Shown: positions 54,309-63,441 of the stretch, piece by piece
Layout: each line of letters begins with the position of its first letter
Numbering within the stretch: the stretch's first letter is position 1
Assembly: GCA_910577295.1 (NCBI GenBank)
Contig: CAJTLS010000005.1
Location: 1 to 64,000, forward strand
DNA length: 64,000 bases
From: an uncultured Eubacterium sp.
GTDB taxonomy: Bacteria > Bacillota > Clostridia > Lachnospirales > Lachnospiraceae
Direction: 5' to 3'
The notes under the pieces: generated by a model
Databases searched by the model: none
Seen by the model: the letters and a program-made list of their open reading frames with translations, nothing else
What the model was told of the DNA's origin: nothing
Position numbers and translations under genes: made by a program

Positions 54309-56225
54309 TTCCGCTCTCCACAGTGCGTCGCTCGCATCACTCGGCATCCGCAAATCACCGCGCGGCGATAAGGATACCGTTCCCACCTTTGGTCCATCCG
54401 GTAGACAGGAACGTTTGTACTGCTGCCGGAAGAATCGATGACAGAACGTGGACAACCAGTGCAAAATTGTCTTTTCGTCATATTCACCCTCAAAGGCATA
54501 CACCGCCAGCCGGAATATTTTTTTCGGCGTAAAACCGAAACGCAGCATATAGTAGAGAAAGAAATCATGCAGCTCATAAGGCCCTACGATATCTTCTGTT
54601 TTCTGGGCGATTTCTCCGTCTTTCGGCGGCAGCAGTTCAGGACTAATCGGTGTATCTAAAACGTCATAGAGAATTTCTTTTAAGGCGTCATTGCCGCACG
54701 TATCAGCAAAAAACTGTACCAGATAGCGCACTAACGTCTTTGGCACGGAGCAGTTCACACCGTACATTGACATATGGTCGCCGTTGTATGTGGCCCACCC
54801 AAGCGCCAGCTCAGACATATCGCCCGTACCGATGACGAGCCCGTTTACCTGATTCGCAATATCCATAAGAATTTGCGTGCGCTCTCTCGCCTGACTGTTT
54901 TCATAAGTGATATCATGCTTATCTTTGTCCTGTCCGATATTTGCAAAATGCTCTAATACGGCTTCCTTAATCGGGATTTCCCGCAACGTTGTGCCAAACT
55001 CTGCCGCTAGTTTCACCGCATTATCATACGTGCGGTCTGTCGTGCCGAAACACGGCATCGTCACACATACGATTCCCTCTCTTGGCAGTCGCAGCAGTTC
55101 AAAGGCGCATACGGTAACTAAAAGCGCCAATGTAGAATCAAGTCCCCCAGATAAGCCGATGACGGCATGCTGGCAGCCGATATGACGCAGCCGCTTCGCC
55201 AGTCCGTTTGACTGAATATCCATAATTTCCCTGCAACGCTCTTCCCGGTGTTTAGAATTTGCGGGAACGAACGGGGTTTTCTCATACATTCTTGTCAGTA
55301 CCGTCTCTTCATCTTTGCCAAATTGGCAACTGTTTTGTAACAGAGCCGGATATTTTTCTCCTTGCGGACGCTGAAAGAATGTGCCCATACGTCGGCGCTC
55401 GCTCTGCAGCCGCTCCAAATCAATTTCCGTTATCAAATCTTTATCATCCGCAAATGGTTTGCTCTCGGCTAACATAATACCATTTTCCACAATCATATTG
55501 TGTCCGGCATATACCATATCCGTCGTTGATTCTCCCTCTCCGGCATCGGCATACAAATAGGCACAAATCGTCCGCGCCGACTGGCCTTTAACGAGTTCAC
55601 GCCGATACTGTGATTTTCCGGTCAATTCATTGCTGGCCGATAAGTTGATGACAAGCAGCGCATTGGATGAGACTAATTTGGTCGACGGCGGATTCGGCAT
55701 CCACAAGTCTTCACAAATCTCAACCGCAAAACATAATTCCTCCCGCACATAGTCGACAAATACCTGATTGGAGCCAAACGGTACCATCTCGTCGTTTTCA
55801 AACATATGCCACGAAATCTCTCCAATCCCCGGTGAGAACTGCCTCGCCTCATAAAATTCACCGTAATTCGGCAGAAATGTTTTCGGCACAACGCCGCGGA
55901 TACTGCCGTGGTCGACGACCACGGCAACATTGTACAGCTTCCCCTTATGCTCTAACGGCATACCGAGAACGGTAACAATCTCCGTTTGTTTTGTCTCCTG
56001 TGCAAACGCAAAAAGCGCCTCTCTGGCGCCGCGCAACAATGTGTCCTGCAAAAACAAGTCGCCGCAGGTGTATCCTGTTAACGACAACTCTGGAAAAGCC
56101 AAAAGTTTTACACCTTTCTTATCCATTTCTATCGTCTTTTTTACAAGCTGTTCTTTGTTATATTGGCAATCTGCCACTTTTAAGTCCGGTGTCGATACCG
56201 CCACTTTTAAAAATCCGTTCTTCAT
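54279..56225 (-). CDS. nadE: glutamine-dependent NAD+ synthetase
   Basis: 648 residues from the ATG at 56225; the GTG at 56237 forms its GGAG ribosome binding site. The N-terminal nitrilase-like glutaminase (FPELSLTGYTCGDLF, LCFAVEICEDLW with the catalytic Cys) supplies ammonia; the C-terminal synthetase has SGGLDSTLALLV pyrophosphatase motif and the GTGDMSELALGW segment. The final step of NAD synthesis. It lies downstream of the 6S RNA, and read-through may contribute to its expression. Confidence 0.95.
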   Translation of the reverse strand: MKNGFLKVAVSTPDLKVADCQYNKEQLVKKTIEMDKKGVKLLAFPELSLTGYTCGDLFLQDTLLRGAREALFAFAQETKQTEIVTVLGMPLEHKGKLYNVAVVVDHGSIRGVVPKTFLPNYGEFYEARQFSPGIGEISWHMFENDEMVPFGSNQVFVDYVREELCFAVEICEDLWMPNPPSTKLVSSNALLVINLSASNELTGKSQYRRELVKGQSARTICAYLYADAGEGESTTDMVYAGHNMIVENGIMLAESKPFADDKDLITEIDLERLQSERRRMGTFFQRPQGEKYPALLQNSCQFGKDEETVLTRMYEKTPFVPANSKHREERCREIMDIQSNGLAKRLRHIGCQHAVIGLSGGLDSTLALLVTVCAFELLRLPREGIVCVTMPCFGTTDRTYDNAVKLAAEFGTTLREIPIKEAVLEHFANIGQDKDKHDITYENSQARERTQILMDIANQVNGLVIGTGDMSELALGWATYNGDHMSMYGVNCSVPKTLVRYLVQFFADTCGNDALKEILYDVLDTPISPELLPPKDGEIAQKTEDIVGPYELHDFFLYYMLRFGFTPKKIFRLAVYAFEGEYDEKTILHWLSTFCHRFFRQQYKRSCLPDGPKVGTVSLSPRGDLRMPSDASDALWRAELDSIRDSLV

Positions 56226-56254
56226 AATAATCTCCACTTCTCTTTAAGATGAAT

Positions 56255-56282
56255 TAAGGGCAGCGATAATTCGCTGCCCAGA
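56255..56282 (-). terminator. hairpin between the 6S RNA and nadE
   Basis: GGGCAGCGA and TCGCTGCCC form a perfect 9-bp stem with a 4-nt loop, followed on the minus strand by TTAATT. It is just after the predicted 6S 3' end and 30 bp before the nadE start, so it may terminate most 6S transcripts. Confidence 0.65.
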
Positions 56283-56295
56283 TATTCGTATATAC

Positions 56296-56505
56296 CCAAA
56301 ATGCCGGCTCCTGATTTTTGACTCCTAGCTAGTGCTAGGTGGGCGACCGCATGTAATCTTCTGCCTTCCGTTGCTATGTCACCATAATACCTTGCGGCAG
56401 TGACGGCCCGACATTCAACTACAGATATAGGAATCCCGTTTAAAGTATTGTAGGTTCAAAAATTCAGAAGGTATCGAACATTTCAGGAAACACACTTATT
56501 TTGTT
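56296..56505 (-). ncRNA. ssrS: 6S RNA (ssrS) candidate
   Basis: About 210 nt with no reading frame. The 5' side reads GTTTCCTGAAATGTTCG, close to the conserved start of 6S RNAs, and pairs with TCAGGAGCC near the 3' end; the outer pairing CAAAAT/ATTTTG extends this closing stem. Inside lie several short hairpins, with the segment GCGGTCGCCCACCT. 6S RNA mimics an open promoter and binds RNA polymerase holoenzyme in stationary phase. The strong promoter ahead, terminator after, and long closing helix support this over SRP, RNase P or tmRNA; no profile search was possible. Confidence 0.7.
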
Positions 56506-56511
56506 ATTACT

Positions 56512-56540
56512 AGTATACTGAAAAATTGCCAATATATCAA
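56512..56540 (-). promoter_or_regulatory. 6S RNA promoter
   Basis: TTGATA (56535-56540), 17-bp spacer, TATACT (56512-56517) on the minus strand. The -35 box overlaps the stop codon of the histidine kinase gene, whose end lies at 56537. Confidence 0.75.
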
Positions 56541-57994
56541 GAAATTTTTTCAGAAGTTTCTGGAAATTCTATTGTAAAACAAGTTCCCCCTTTTTTGTCG
56601 CTGCGGACAAAAATATGCCCCTTATGGCGCTCCACAATGTTTTTCGCCACAACAAGCCCGAGGCCGGAGCCTTCTTTTTCCCCATGATTGCTGGCGCGGT
56701 AAAATTTTTCAAATACACTTTCCCATTCCTGTTGGGGAATTACACTTCCATAATCATGTACACTGACGGTAATCTTGCCATTTCCGCGGGCAATATGCGT
56801 AGCAATCGTACTTCCCTCATCCGAGTATTTGACCGCATTTTGCAAAAGAATCGTAAATAGCTGTCGTATTCTGTCATAGTCCGCATTGATAAGAGAACAT
56901 TCGTCCTCATATGTTACTTCGCCTGTCAAATCCTTTTCTTTCATCAGAATACGCATGCTGCGCATGGCATCCTGCGCTACTGCAATAACGTTCAGCACTT
57001 CCATATTCAGCTCATAATCTGGATTTTGCATTCGTGACAGAATCAGTAAATCAGAAACAAGACGTTCCATACCGCTGCACTCCCTGCGAATCCTCTGAAT
57101 GTATTCTTTCTGCTTTTCCTCATCCGTGACATATCCGTCCGCCAGCGTATCCGCATACCCCTTGACAACGGCAATCGGCGTCCGCAGTTCATGTGACACA
57201 TTAGAAAAGAAATCGCGCCTGCTCTGCTCTAAATCTTCGCGAAATTCTTCTGCTTCCACGAGCCGTTCGGACAGGATATCCATACTTTCCGCCAACGCCC
57301 CCAACTCATCTCTGCGCACAACACCTGTCTTGTGCGCATACTCTCCCGCTGCCAAAACAAGGGCGGCTTCTTTGATTTTTATAATCGGCCGCACTAATTG
57401 TCTCGAAAAATACAAAGCCACAACAAACGCCAGTACCCCGCCCACTATGATACAAATAAACATGTATTTCTGGTACTGTACAACTGTGTTTTCCTGCATT
57501 TCCATAGGTCCGGATATGAGAACGGCGCCGCTCACTTCACCGTTTTTATTGCGAATCGGCTGAGCCAGATGCAGCATTTCCGTCTTATACATATCATCGT
57601 ATGCACTATAGTTTTTCTTTTTTCCGGCAAACGCAGTCTGCAAAATTGCCTGCGTCTGCTCCGGCAATTTTGTACTATTCAAATCCACATTCGTATAGTC
57701 CGGATTCAAGGCTGCTTTACTTTTTGTATTGGATACAATCCAAATATCAATGTGCTGAAGATTTCCAAAATCTTCAATGGCGCGAAGATAATTGATAAAA
57801 TCCTCTACATTTCCATCTTTTTCCGCACGACTGGTACGCTTGGAAACACCGGTAGCCAAGTCCCCCAACTGCTGTTTGTACGCACCTACAATGTTCGTCC
57901 GATTAAAGCGGGTAAACATTAACCCTATCAAAATCGTAAAAACTAATAGCACAACGCCGAAATATATTAACACTCTTGAAAATATCTTCTTCAT
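56537..57994 (-). CDS. sensor histidine kinase with HAMP domain
   Basis: 485 residues. Two membrane helices (about 8-30 and 175-197) bracket an extracytoplasmic sensor of about 140 residues; HAMP (about 198-250), HisKA with VSHELRTPIAVVKG (phospho-accepting His), and HATPase with N box LLQNAVKYSD and GSGLGLVVAKNI. It follows the response regulator gene by 16 bp. The signal is unknown; nothing in the sensor region matched a family I recognise. The presence of an enclosed N-terminal sensor suggests a surface signal, such as wall stress or peptides. Confidence 0.92.
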   Translation of the reverse strand: MKKIFSRVLIYFGVVLLVFTILIGLMFTRFNRTNIVGAYKQQLGDLATGVSKRTSRAEKDGNVEDFINYLRAIEDFGNLQHIDIWIVSNTKSKAALNPDYTNVDLNSTKLPEQTQAILQTAFAGKKKNYSAYDDMYKTEMLHLAQPIRNKNGEVSGAVLISGPMEMQENTVVQYQKYMFICIIVGGVLAFVVALYFSRQLVRPIIKIKEAALVLAAGEYAHKTGVVRRDELGALAESMDILSERLVEAEEFREDLEQSRRDFFSNVSHELRTPIAVVKGYADTLADGYVTDEEKQKEYIQRIRRECSGMERLVSDLLILSRMQNPDYELNMEVLNVIAVAQDAMRSMRILMKEKDLTGEVTYEDECSLINADYDRIRQLFTILLQNAVKYSDEGSTIATHIARGNGKITVSVHDYGSVIPQQEWESVFEKFYRASNHGEKEGSGLGLVVAKNIVERHKGHIFVRSDKKGGTCFTIEFPETSEKIS

Positions 57995-58010
57995 ATTTTT
58001 TTATAGTTCC

Positions 58011-58700
58011 TTATACCGTCAATTCAAATTTGTAACCCAATCCCCAAATCGTTTTAATTTCCCAATCCGGATGGGGTACTTTGTCCAACTTGGCACGTAA
58101 CCGTTTAATATGAGAATCTACCGTACGGCTGTCGCCAAAATAATCCTGTCCCCATAAACTGTCTAACAGATTATCCCTCGTAAATACTTTACTCGGATTG
58201 CCTGCAAGTATCCACATCGTCTCTACTTCCTTTTTCGTCATCGGCAATTTTTCTGCGCCAACATAAACGGTATATGCCTCAATATTAATCGTTAAATCAC
58301 TAATATTGAGCACCTTTTTGTCATCGGTTGTATCTGCTCTGCCCATGCGGCGGAGAACGGCGCGCACGCGTGCCATAACTTCAGTAGCATTGAAAGGTTT
58401 TACAATATAGTCATCAGCTCCGATATCCAGTCCCATGACACGCTCATAGTCCTCCCCTTTTGCCGTAACTAAAAGAATCGGAACATCCGACTCTTTTCGT
58501 ATCCTCTCACATACTTTATATCCATCCATGCCCGGCATCATAACATCCAATAAAATAACTGCCGGATTCGTTTTGTGAAACATATCCAGAGCCTCAAAAC
58601 CATCTTTGGCAACTACCGGCTCAAATCCCTCTTTCGCAACATAAGTACCCAATACTTCGCGAATATCTTCGTTATCATCAACAATCAAAATCCGTTGCAT
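58011..58700 (-). CDS. OmpR/PhoB family response regulator
   Basis: 229 residues. Receiver domain with acidic pocket DD (9-10), phospho-acceptor D52 in LLDVMMPG, and K in VTAKG; the C-terminal winged helix (TKKEVETMWILAGNPSKVFTRDNLLDSLWG, DSHIKRLRAKLDKV) binds DNA. GGAGGGAG precedes the ATG. Together with the kinase downstream it forms a two-component system; its targets are not visible here. Confidence 0.94.
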   Translation of the reverse strand: MQRILIVDDNEDIREVLGTYVAKEGFEPVVAKDGFEALDMFHKTNPAVILLDVMMPGMDGYKVCERIRKESDVPILLVTAKGEDYERVMGLDIGADDYIVKPFNATEVMARVRAVLRRMGRADTTDDKKVLNISDLTINIEAYTVYVGAEKLPMTKKEVETMWILAGNPSKVFTRDNLLDSLWGQDYFGDSRTVDSHIKRLRAKLDKVPHPDWEIKTIWGLGYKFELTV

Positions 58701-58749
58701 TTCTCTCCCTCCGTTTCAAAATCCGAGTTTGTTTGATTTATTTATTGAT

Positions 58750-58778
58750 ACTTTAACATGTAGAAAAACAGATTTCAA
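58750..58778 (-). promoter_or_regulatory. promoter of the two-component system
   Basis: TTGAAA (58773-58778), 17-bp spacer, TAAAGT (58750-58755) on the minus strand, about 50 bp before the response regulator start. It faces the divergent Ig-like gene across a 179-bp region. Confidence 0.55.
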
Positions 58779-58879
58779 GAGGTTGACGCAAAGTGACATT
58801 TTTGTGCCATAGCCAACTGTTACATTGTCATTGTAAAGAATATCATACACATATTATCGTCAGGAAAGGAGACCTTTTT

Positions 58880-59527
58880 ATGAAAAGAAAAGTCACTCTT
58901 TTTTTGGCAATTGCTTTTATGATTACGTCGACCTTATCTTCCGCTGCGACAGTTACATACGCAGCGCCAAAGAAATTGAAGCTTAATGTAAAAAGGCTTA
59001 ATCTGACGGTCGGAAGTAATTATCAGCTACGCATATACAATTTGAAAAAGCGGCAGAAAGTTTCGTTTTCTTCTTCCAATCCGTCAGTTGCTTTCATTGA
59101 GCAAAATACCGCATCAAAGAAAAAGATCACGGTAAAAGCATTGACGGTTGGTTCCACTACAATAATAGCGACTGTAAAAAAGAAAAAAAAGGTGGCAAAA
59201 ATTCTCAAATGCAGAATTCGGGTTTCACCAAGTGCGGTCGGCATTAAATTTATGAAACGTCAATCGAAAATTGCCGTGAACCGTCGTCTTCGTTTGGAAA
59301 CAATTGTAAAGCCAAACACATCATTGGAACAGCCGGTCTTTGAAAGCGGAGATACAGACATTGCCACTGTCAACTCGCGAGGCGTAGTTACTGCAATTGC
59401 CCCTGGTACTGTTACCATTAGCGCCACTTTACTATCCTGCGGCGTAAGTGCTAATTGTACCATTATTGTACTACCGGAAAAAGAAAATGATACGTCAAAT
59501 CAAAAAACAAAGCGTCATTTTAATTGA
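58880..59527 (+). CDS. secreted protein with two Ig-like (Big_2) domains
   Basis: 215 residues from the ATG at 58880 (AAAGGAG 7 bp upstream); upstream extension to 58793 would not be translated. Signal peptide (TLFLAIAFMITSTLSS), then Ig-like module 1 (about 35-115: LNVKRLNLTVGSNYQLRIY, SFSSSNPSVAFIEQ, ALTVGSTTIIATV) and module 2 (about 120-200: KIAVNRRLRLETIVKPN, FESGDTDIATVNSRGVVTAIAPGTVTISA). It is all binding domain, with no enzyme or anchor. It is divergent from the two-component system, which may control it. It ends at the terminator shared with rnfB. Confidence 0.8.
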   Translation: MKRKVTLFLAIAFMITSTLSSAATVTYAAPKKLKLNVKRLNLTVGSNYQLRIYNLKKRQKVSFSSSNPSVAFIEQNTASKKKITVKALTVGSTTIIATVKKKKKVAKILKCRIRVSPSAVGIKFMKRQSKIAVNRRLRLETIVKPNTSLEQPVFESGDTDIATVNSRGVVTAIAPGTVTISATLLSCGVSANCTIIVLPEKENDTSNQKTKRHFN

Positions 59528-59546
59528 AAATTTCTGACATACAAAG

Positions 59547-59605
59547 AACTGCAAATCGACTCGAATATTTTTCTTTGAGCCGATTTGCAGTTTCTTCTTT
59601 TATTT
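59547..59605. terminator. bidirectional terminator between the Ig-like gene and rnfB
   Basis: AACTGCAAATCG (59547-59558) and CGATTTGCAGTT (59581-59592) form a perfect 12-bp stem, extended by CTC/GAG in the loop. T-rich stretches follow on the plus strand (TCTTCTTTTATTTT). It lies 20 bp after the Ig-like gene and 16 bp before the rnfB end. Confidence 0.8.
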
Positions 59606-59620
59606 TACTTTTTCTATTTA

Positions 59621-60421
59621 TTAATTCCTTTGAAAGATTACTTTCTTCGGACACTTTTCTGCGCATTTCCCGCAGCCCTGACACTTCTCCCCGTCAATTC
59701 TTGCGAGATTATTTTCCAACGTTATAGCATCGAATTCACACTGCTTCACACAGATACCGCAACCGATACATCCGGTTTCACAAACAGCCATAACATCCTT
59801 TCCTTTATCCTCGGAATTACACTGTACCGCATAGGCAGAAGCATCCGGAATCAATTCGATTACATGGTTCGGGCAGACGGCAACACAACGTCCGCAGGCC
59901 ACGCATTTCTCCCTGTCTACCTCAGCAATTCCGTCCTTTATATGGATGGCGTCAAACGGGCATTCCTTTACACAGGAGCCAAGACCCAGACAACCATACG
60001 AGCACGCCTTTTCTCCGCGCCCCGGTACTACTGCCGCTTCCCGACAGTCGGTTTCACCTACATAATGATATTGTGATTTTGTGCGCTCGCAGGTACCTGA
60101 ACATTTCACATACGCAACCTTACGGGCCACCTCTCCGGAAGAGTCTTCCATCCCCATAATCTCTGCAATTTTAGCCGCCACTGCGGCGCCCCCTACCGGA
60201 CAGGCGCTCAGTTGTGCCTCTCCAGCAACGATAGCTTCCGCCAATCCGTCACAGCCTGCATAACCGCAGCCGCCACAGTTATTTCCCGGAAGACTTTCAC
60301 GAACCTGTGTCACACGTTCGTCGACTTCAACCGCAAACACTTTACCTGCTACTCCAAGTAAAATACCAATCAAAATGCCAAGGAGTGCAAGAAGCGCTAC
60401 TGACCAAATAATTACTGTCAT
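59621..60421 (-). CDS. rnfB: Rnf complex subunit B (ferredoxin-type iron-sulfur protein)
   Basis: 266 residues from the ATG at 60421 (GGAGGG 8 bp upstream). N-terminal membrane helix, then the CGGCGYAGCDGLAEAI cluster motif, and three more ferredoxin-type cysteine sets (CVACGRCVAVCP, CIGCGICVKQCE, CQGCGKCAEKCP) plus another in CSYGCLGLGSC...CPFDAI. RnfB carries electrons from ferredoxin into the complex. It is last in the operon; a bidirectional terminator follows. Confidence 0.97.
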   Translation of the reverse strand: MTVIIWSVALLALLGILIGILLGVAGKVFAVEVDERVTQVRESLPGNNCGGCGYAGCDGLAEAIVAGEAQLSACPVGGAAVAAKIAEIMGMEDSSGEVARKVAYVKCSGTCERTKSQYHYVGETDCREAAVVPGRGEKACSYGCLGLGSCVKECPFDAIHIKDGIAEVDREKCVACGRCVAVCPNHVIELIPDASAYAVQCNSEDKGKDVMAVCETGCIGCGICVKQCEFDAITLENNLARIDGEKCQGCGKCAEKCPKKVIFQRN

Positions 60422-60438
60422 TTCATTTGCCCTCCTCT

Positions 60439-61014
60439 CTAAAATCCGACGCCGCCAAAGCCGCAAAAAGCAATGGCCATCAGGCCGGCGGTTATAAGCG
60501 TAATCGGCGTTCCTTTAAACGCCTCCGGAATATTGCTCGTCTCAAGCTTCTCACGTATTCCCGCCATCAATACAATTGCCAAAAAGAAACCAATGGAAGC
60601 TCCTACACCATTTACAATGCTTTCCACGATTGTATATTCATTCTGTACACTGAGCAGTGCTACACCAAGCACCGCACAATTCGTCGTAATCAATGGAAGA
60701 TAGACACCGAGCGACTTGTACAGCGAAGGCATCATCTTTTTCAGTACCATTTCCACAAATTGAACTAACGCTGCAATTACCATAATAAAAACAATAGTAT
60801 TCAAATACTGCAAGTCATTTGGCACAAGCAGGAAATTGTACAACACACTCGTGATAGCGGAAGACAGGGTAATGACAAATAAAACTGCCCCTCCCATACC
60901 GGCCGCCGTCTCTACTTTTTTGGAAACTCCTAAAAACGGGCAAATGCCCAAAAACTGGCTAAGTACAAAATTGTTTACTAAGGCCGCCGTAAACAGAATA
61001 GTAAATAAACTCAT
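60439..61014 (-). CDS. rnfA: Rnf complex subunit A
   Basis: 191 residues, all membrane: about six helices, with the NNFVLSQFLGICPFLGVS start and TNCAVLGVALLS in the middle typical of RnfA/NqrE. RnfA and RnfE form a symmetric pair in the membrane holding a buried iron-sulfur centre between cysteines (GICPF and TNCAVLG here). Overlaps rnfE by 4 bp. Confidence 0.96.
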   Translation of the reverse strand: MSLFTILFTAALVNNFVLSQFLGICPFLGVSKKVETAAGMGGAVLFVITLSSAITSVLYNFLLVPNDLQYLNTIVFIMVIAALVQFVEMVLKKMMPSLYKSLGVYLPLITTNCAVLGVALLSVQNEYTIVESIVNGVGASIGFFLAIVLMAGIREKLETSNIPEAFKGTPITLITAGLMAIAFCGFGGVGF

Positions 61015-61721
61015 TCTTTCTCTGCCTCCTCTCGCTCTTCTTCCTCTGCCTGCAGAATCTCGTCTCCGACACCCTCCAGAGCTTCCTCTTCCGCAATACT
61101 ATCTTCTTGCTCTTCATCGGAAACATTCGTGGCGCTTGGCATCTTCAGTTTGTTCTGTATTGCCGTCAATCCGGCAAGTACGAAAAATGCTCCCGGCGCC
61201 ATAACGAAAATGGAAATATTGACTGCTTGCGGCAGGAAACTATGTCCGAAAATTGCACCTGAACCAAGGATTTCCCGAAAAATACCGATAAGCGTCAATC
61301 CTATCGTGAAACCAAGTCCCATTCCTATTCCGTCAAAAGCAGAGGCGAAAACCGGATTTTTAGACGCATATGACTCCGCGCGTCCTAAAATAATACAATT
61401 TACTACAATCAGCGGAATGTACACGCCCAATGCCGAATACAAAAACGGAATATACGCCTGCAGCGTAAGCTGCACAATCGTAACAAAAGATGCCACAATT
61501 ACGATAAAGGCAGGAATCCGCACCTTATCCGGAATCACCTTTCTCAATAAAGAAATCAGAATATTGGATAAGATTAATACAACGGTAGTCGAAAGACCCA
61601 TTCCTAAACCGTTCATCGCGTTCGATGTAACCGCTAAAGTCGGACACATGCCGAGCATCATGACAAAGGTCGGATTTTCTTTGATGATTCCGTTGTGGAG
61701 ACGTTCTGTTAACCTATTCAT
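61011..61721 (-). CDS. rnfE: Rnf complex subunit E with acidic C-terminal tail
   Basis: 236 residues. The membrane part (about 190 residues, six helices) has the RnfE pattern NPTFVMMLGMCPTLAVTS and VVNCIILGRAE, with the paired cysteines that match those of RnfA. The last 40 residues are very acidic (EEQEDSIAEEEALEG, AEEEEREEAEKE), an addition I do not expect in RnfE of other families. Overlaps rnfG by 8 bp and rnfA by 4 bp. Confidence 0.95.
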   Translation of the reverse strand: MNRLTERLHNGIIKENPTFVMMLGMCPTLAVTSNAMNGLGMGLSTTVVLILSNILISLLRKVIPDKVRIPAFIVIVASFVTIVQLTLQAYIPFLYSALGVYIPLIVVNCIILGRAESYASKNPVFASAFDGIGMGLGFTIGLTLIGIFREILGSGAIFGHSFLPQAVNISIFVMAPGAFFVLAGLTAIQNKLKMPSATNVSDEEQEDSIAEEEALEGVGDEILQAEEEEREEAEKE

Positions 61722-62427
61722 TATTCGCTGCCCCCTCTCCCGCCATTGTTTCTATATGAAAGGCATGATAGAAAAGAATCCCTTTTACTGCCCTTGTAAT
61801 AGCACGTGACGTAACCGTTGCTCCGGTAATTGCCTGTACCTGTGTCTTTAAATGCCGGTCTCTTCCCTCTCCGTCCGTAACAACCTCTTCTTCCGGCGCT
61901 TTTTTGGAGAAGAGCTCCTCTGTCTCGCTAATATTGTACAAATCAACAAAACGTTTTTGGAAGTCCTCATCCTCACATTTGGCGCCAAGTCCCGCGGTCT
62001 CTGTCTGCGAAGTAATGGAAATGCCCGTTGTCGCACCGTATTTGTCTACACCAAGGGCAAAACTGATTTTGCCGCCATATCCTTTCAACGCATCCGCCAG
62101 ATAAACATATCCATCATTTTTCGTAGGATGGATTTCCAAAATGTCAACAAACTCGGAAAGCAGTCCCTCGGAGGCATTCCCGTCTTTGATTTCCTGATTG
62201 CTCAAATCATGGGAGGATAAAAATTTGACTGCTTCTCCCGTGGAAACCGTGTTTTTAACGGCGTCGCCCGAAGCAATAACCGCTTCACAGGCTTTATTAT
62301 TCGAAGTCGCCTGTGCTTTCTCAATCGGCTTTTTGGTAACCGTATAAACACCGGCAAGCATAGCCCCTAAGATTAACGTAATAATACATAAAATAACGGC
62401 GTCCTTAATCATATTACTCTTCTTCAT
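61714..62427 (-). CDS. rnfG: Rnf complex subunit G (FMN-binding)
   Basis: 237 residues from the ATG at 62427 (GGGGGG 8 bp upstream). One N-terminal membrane helix (IKDAVILCIITLILGAMLAGVYTVT) and an FMN_bind domain whose flavinylation motif T-G-A-T-V-T-S (QAITGATVTSRA) receives covalent FMN on threonine. It passes electrons outside the membrane to RnfD/RnfC. Overlaps the rnfD 3' end by 14 bp. Confidence 0.96.
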   Translation of the reverse strand: MKKSNMIKDAVILCIITLILGAMLAGVYTVTKKPIEKAQATSNNKACEAVIASGDAVKNTVSTGEAVKFLSSHDLSNQEIKDGNASEGLLSEFVDILEIHPTKNDGYVYLADALKGYGGKISFALGVDKYGATTGISITSQTETAGLGAKCEDEDFQKRFVDLYNISETEELFSKKAPEEEVVTDGEGRDRHLKTQVQAITGATVTSRAITRAVKGILFYHAFHIETMAGEGAANNE

Positions 62428-63409
62428 TGCGCCTGCCCCCCTTTCCAAATGCTCTCGGAACGGTATAGCGTTCAATCAACGGTACAAACAGGTTGCCAAT
62501 GATAATGGCAAACGATACTCCCTCTGCCGCCTCGCCGAAGAAACGGAACAGTCCGGTCAGCAGACCAAGTAAAACGGCATATATGATTTTCCCTTTGGAA
62601 GTAATCGGGCTTGTGACATAGTCGGTCGCCATAAAGAACGCCCCTAATATTAAACCGCCGCCACAGAGTTCAAACAAGAGCGGATATGCCGCATCCCCTA
62701 TCGCCATCATTAATATCACATTAAACACGGCAAAACTGGCAATATATATCACCGGAATCTTCCAGTCGATGACACGGCGAACCAACAGGTAAATGGCTCC
62801 TAACAGCAGGGCTGCTACCGAAGTCTCTCCGATACTTCCCGTCGTCGTTCCCAAAAACATATCTGTCAGTTTTGGCAGTTCTCCCTGCTTTACCTGCATC
62901 AAAGGAGTGGCCGCACTTGTGGCATCCACGGAAATCCCGTAAAGCCAGTTGGCCCCTTTTTCTACTGTAAAACTTGTCATAATACTGCTGAATGACAACA
63001 TCAAAAAGCAACGGCCGCCAAGAGCCGGGTTCATAAAGTTCTGCCCTAAACCGCCAAATAACTGCTTCACTACAATGATGGCAAACACACTGCCAAGTAT
63101 GCACATCCATAAGTACTTAGGACTTCCCATCGTGGCTGGCAGATTTAAGCCAAGCAACAGGCCCGTCAATAACGCGCTGAAATCATATGTCGTCACTTTC
63201 TGCTTCATCAGTCGCTGCCATATATACTCTGACAATACGCAGGATACACAGCAGGTTAAAATTACTAAAACGGCGCTAAGCCGGAAATTGTAAATACCAA
63301 CAATCGTGGCCGGCAATAGTGCGATTACAACATCTCTCATGATGGATTTTGTTGATGAATGATCCCGTACATGAGGAGATGAAGATACATTTAACAGCTT
63401 CTCTTCCAT
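62414..63409 (-). CDS. rnfD: Rnf complex subunit D (FMN-binding, membrane)
   Basis: 331 residues from the ATG at 63409 (GGAGG 5 bp upstream); an ATG 12 bp earlier overlaps that site. About nine helices; segment VDATSAATPLMQ holds the covalent FMN threonine, with GQNFMNPALGGRCFLM upstream. It is the ion-translocating core that links electron flow to Na+ or H+ movement. It follows rnfC by 32 bp. Confidence 0.96.
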   Translation of the reverse strand: MEEKLLNVSSSPHVRDHSSTKSIMRDVVIALLPATIVGIYNFRLSAVLVILTCCVSCVLSEYIWQRLMKQKVTTYDFSALLTGLLLGLNLPATMGSPKYLWMCILGSVFAIIVVKQLFGGLGQNFMNPALGGRCFLMLSFSSIMTSFTVEKGANWLYGISVDATSAATPLMQVKQGELPKLTDMFLGTTTGSIGETSVAALLLGAIYLLVRRVIDWKIPVIYIASFAVFNVILMMAIGDAAYPLLFELCGGGLILGAFFMATDYVTSPITSKGKIIYAVLLGLLTGLFRFFGEAAEGVSFAIIIGNLFVPLIERYTVPRAFGKGGRRNEEE

Positions 63410-63441
63410 TGTTTCCTCCATTCTTCCACATTTGCGGCCTT

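Noticed and set aside
56296..56505. SRP RNA, RNase P RNA or tmRNA
   Set aside because: I found no GNAR/GGAA SRP loop in context, no RNase P conserved core and no tRNA-like ends with a tag frame; the long closing helix fits 6S better.
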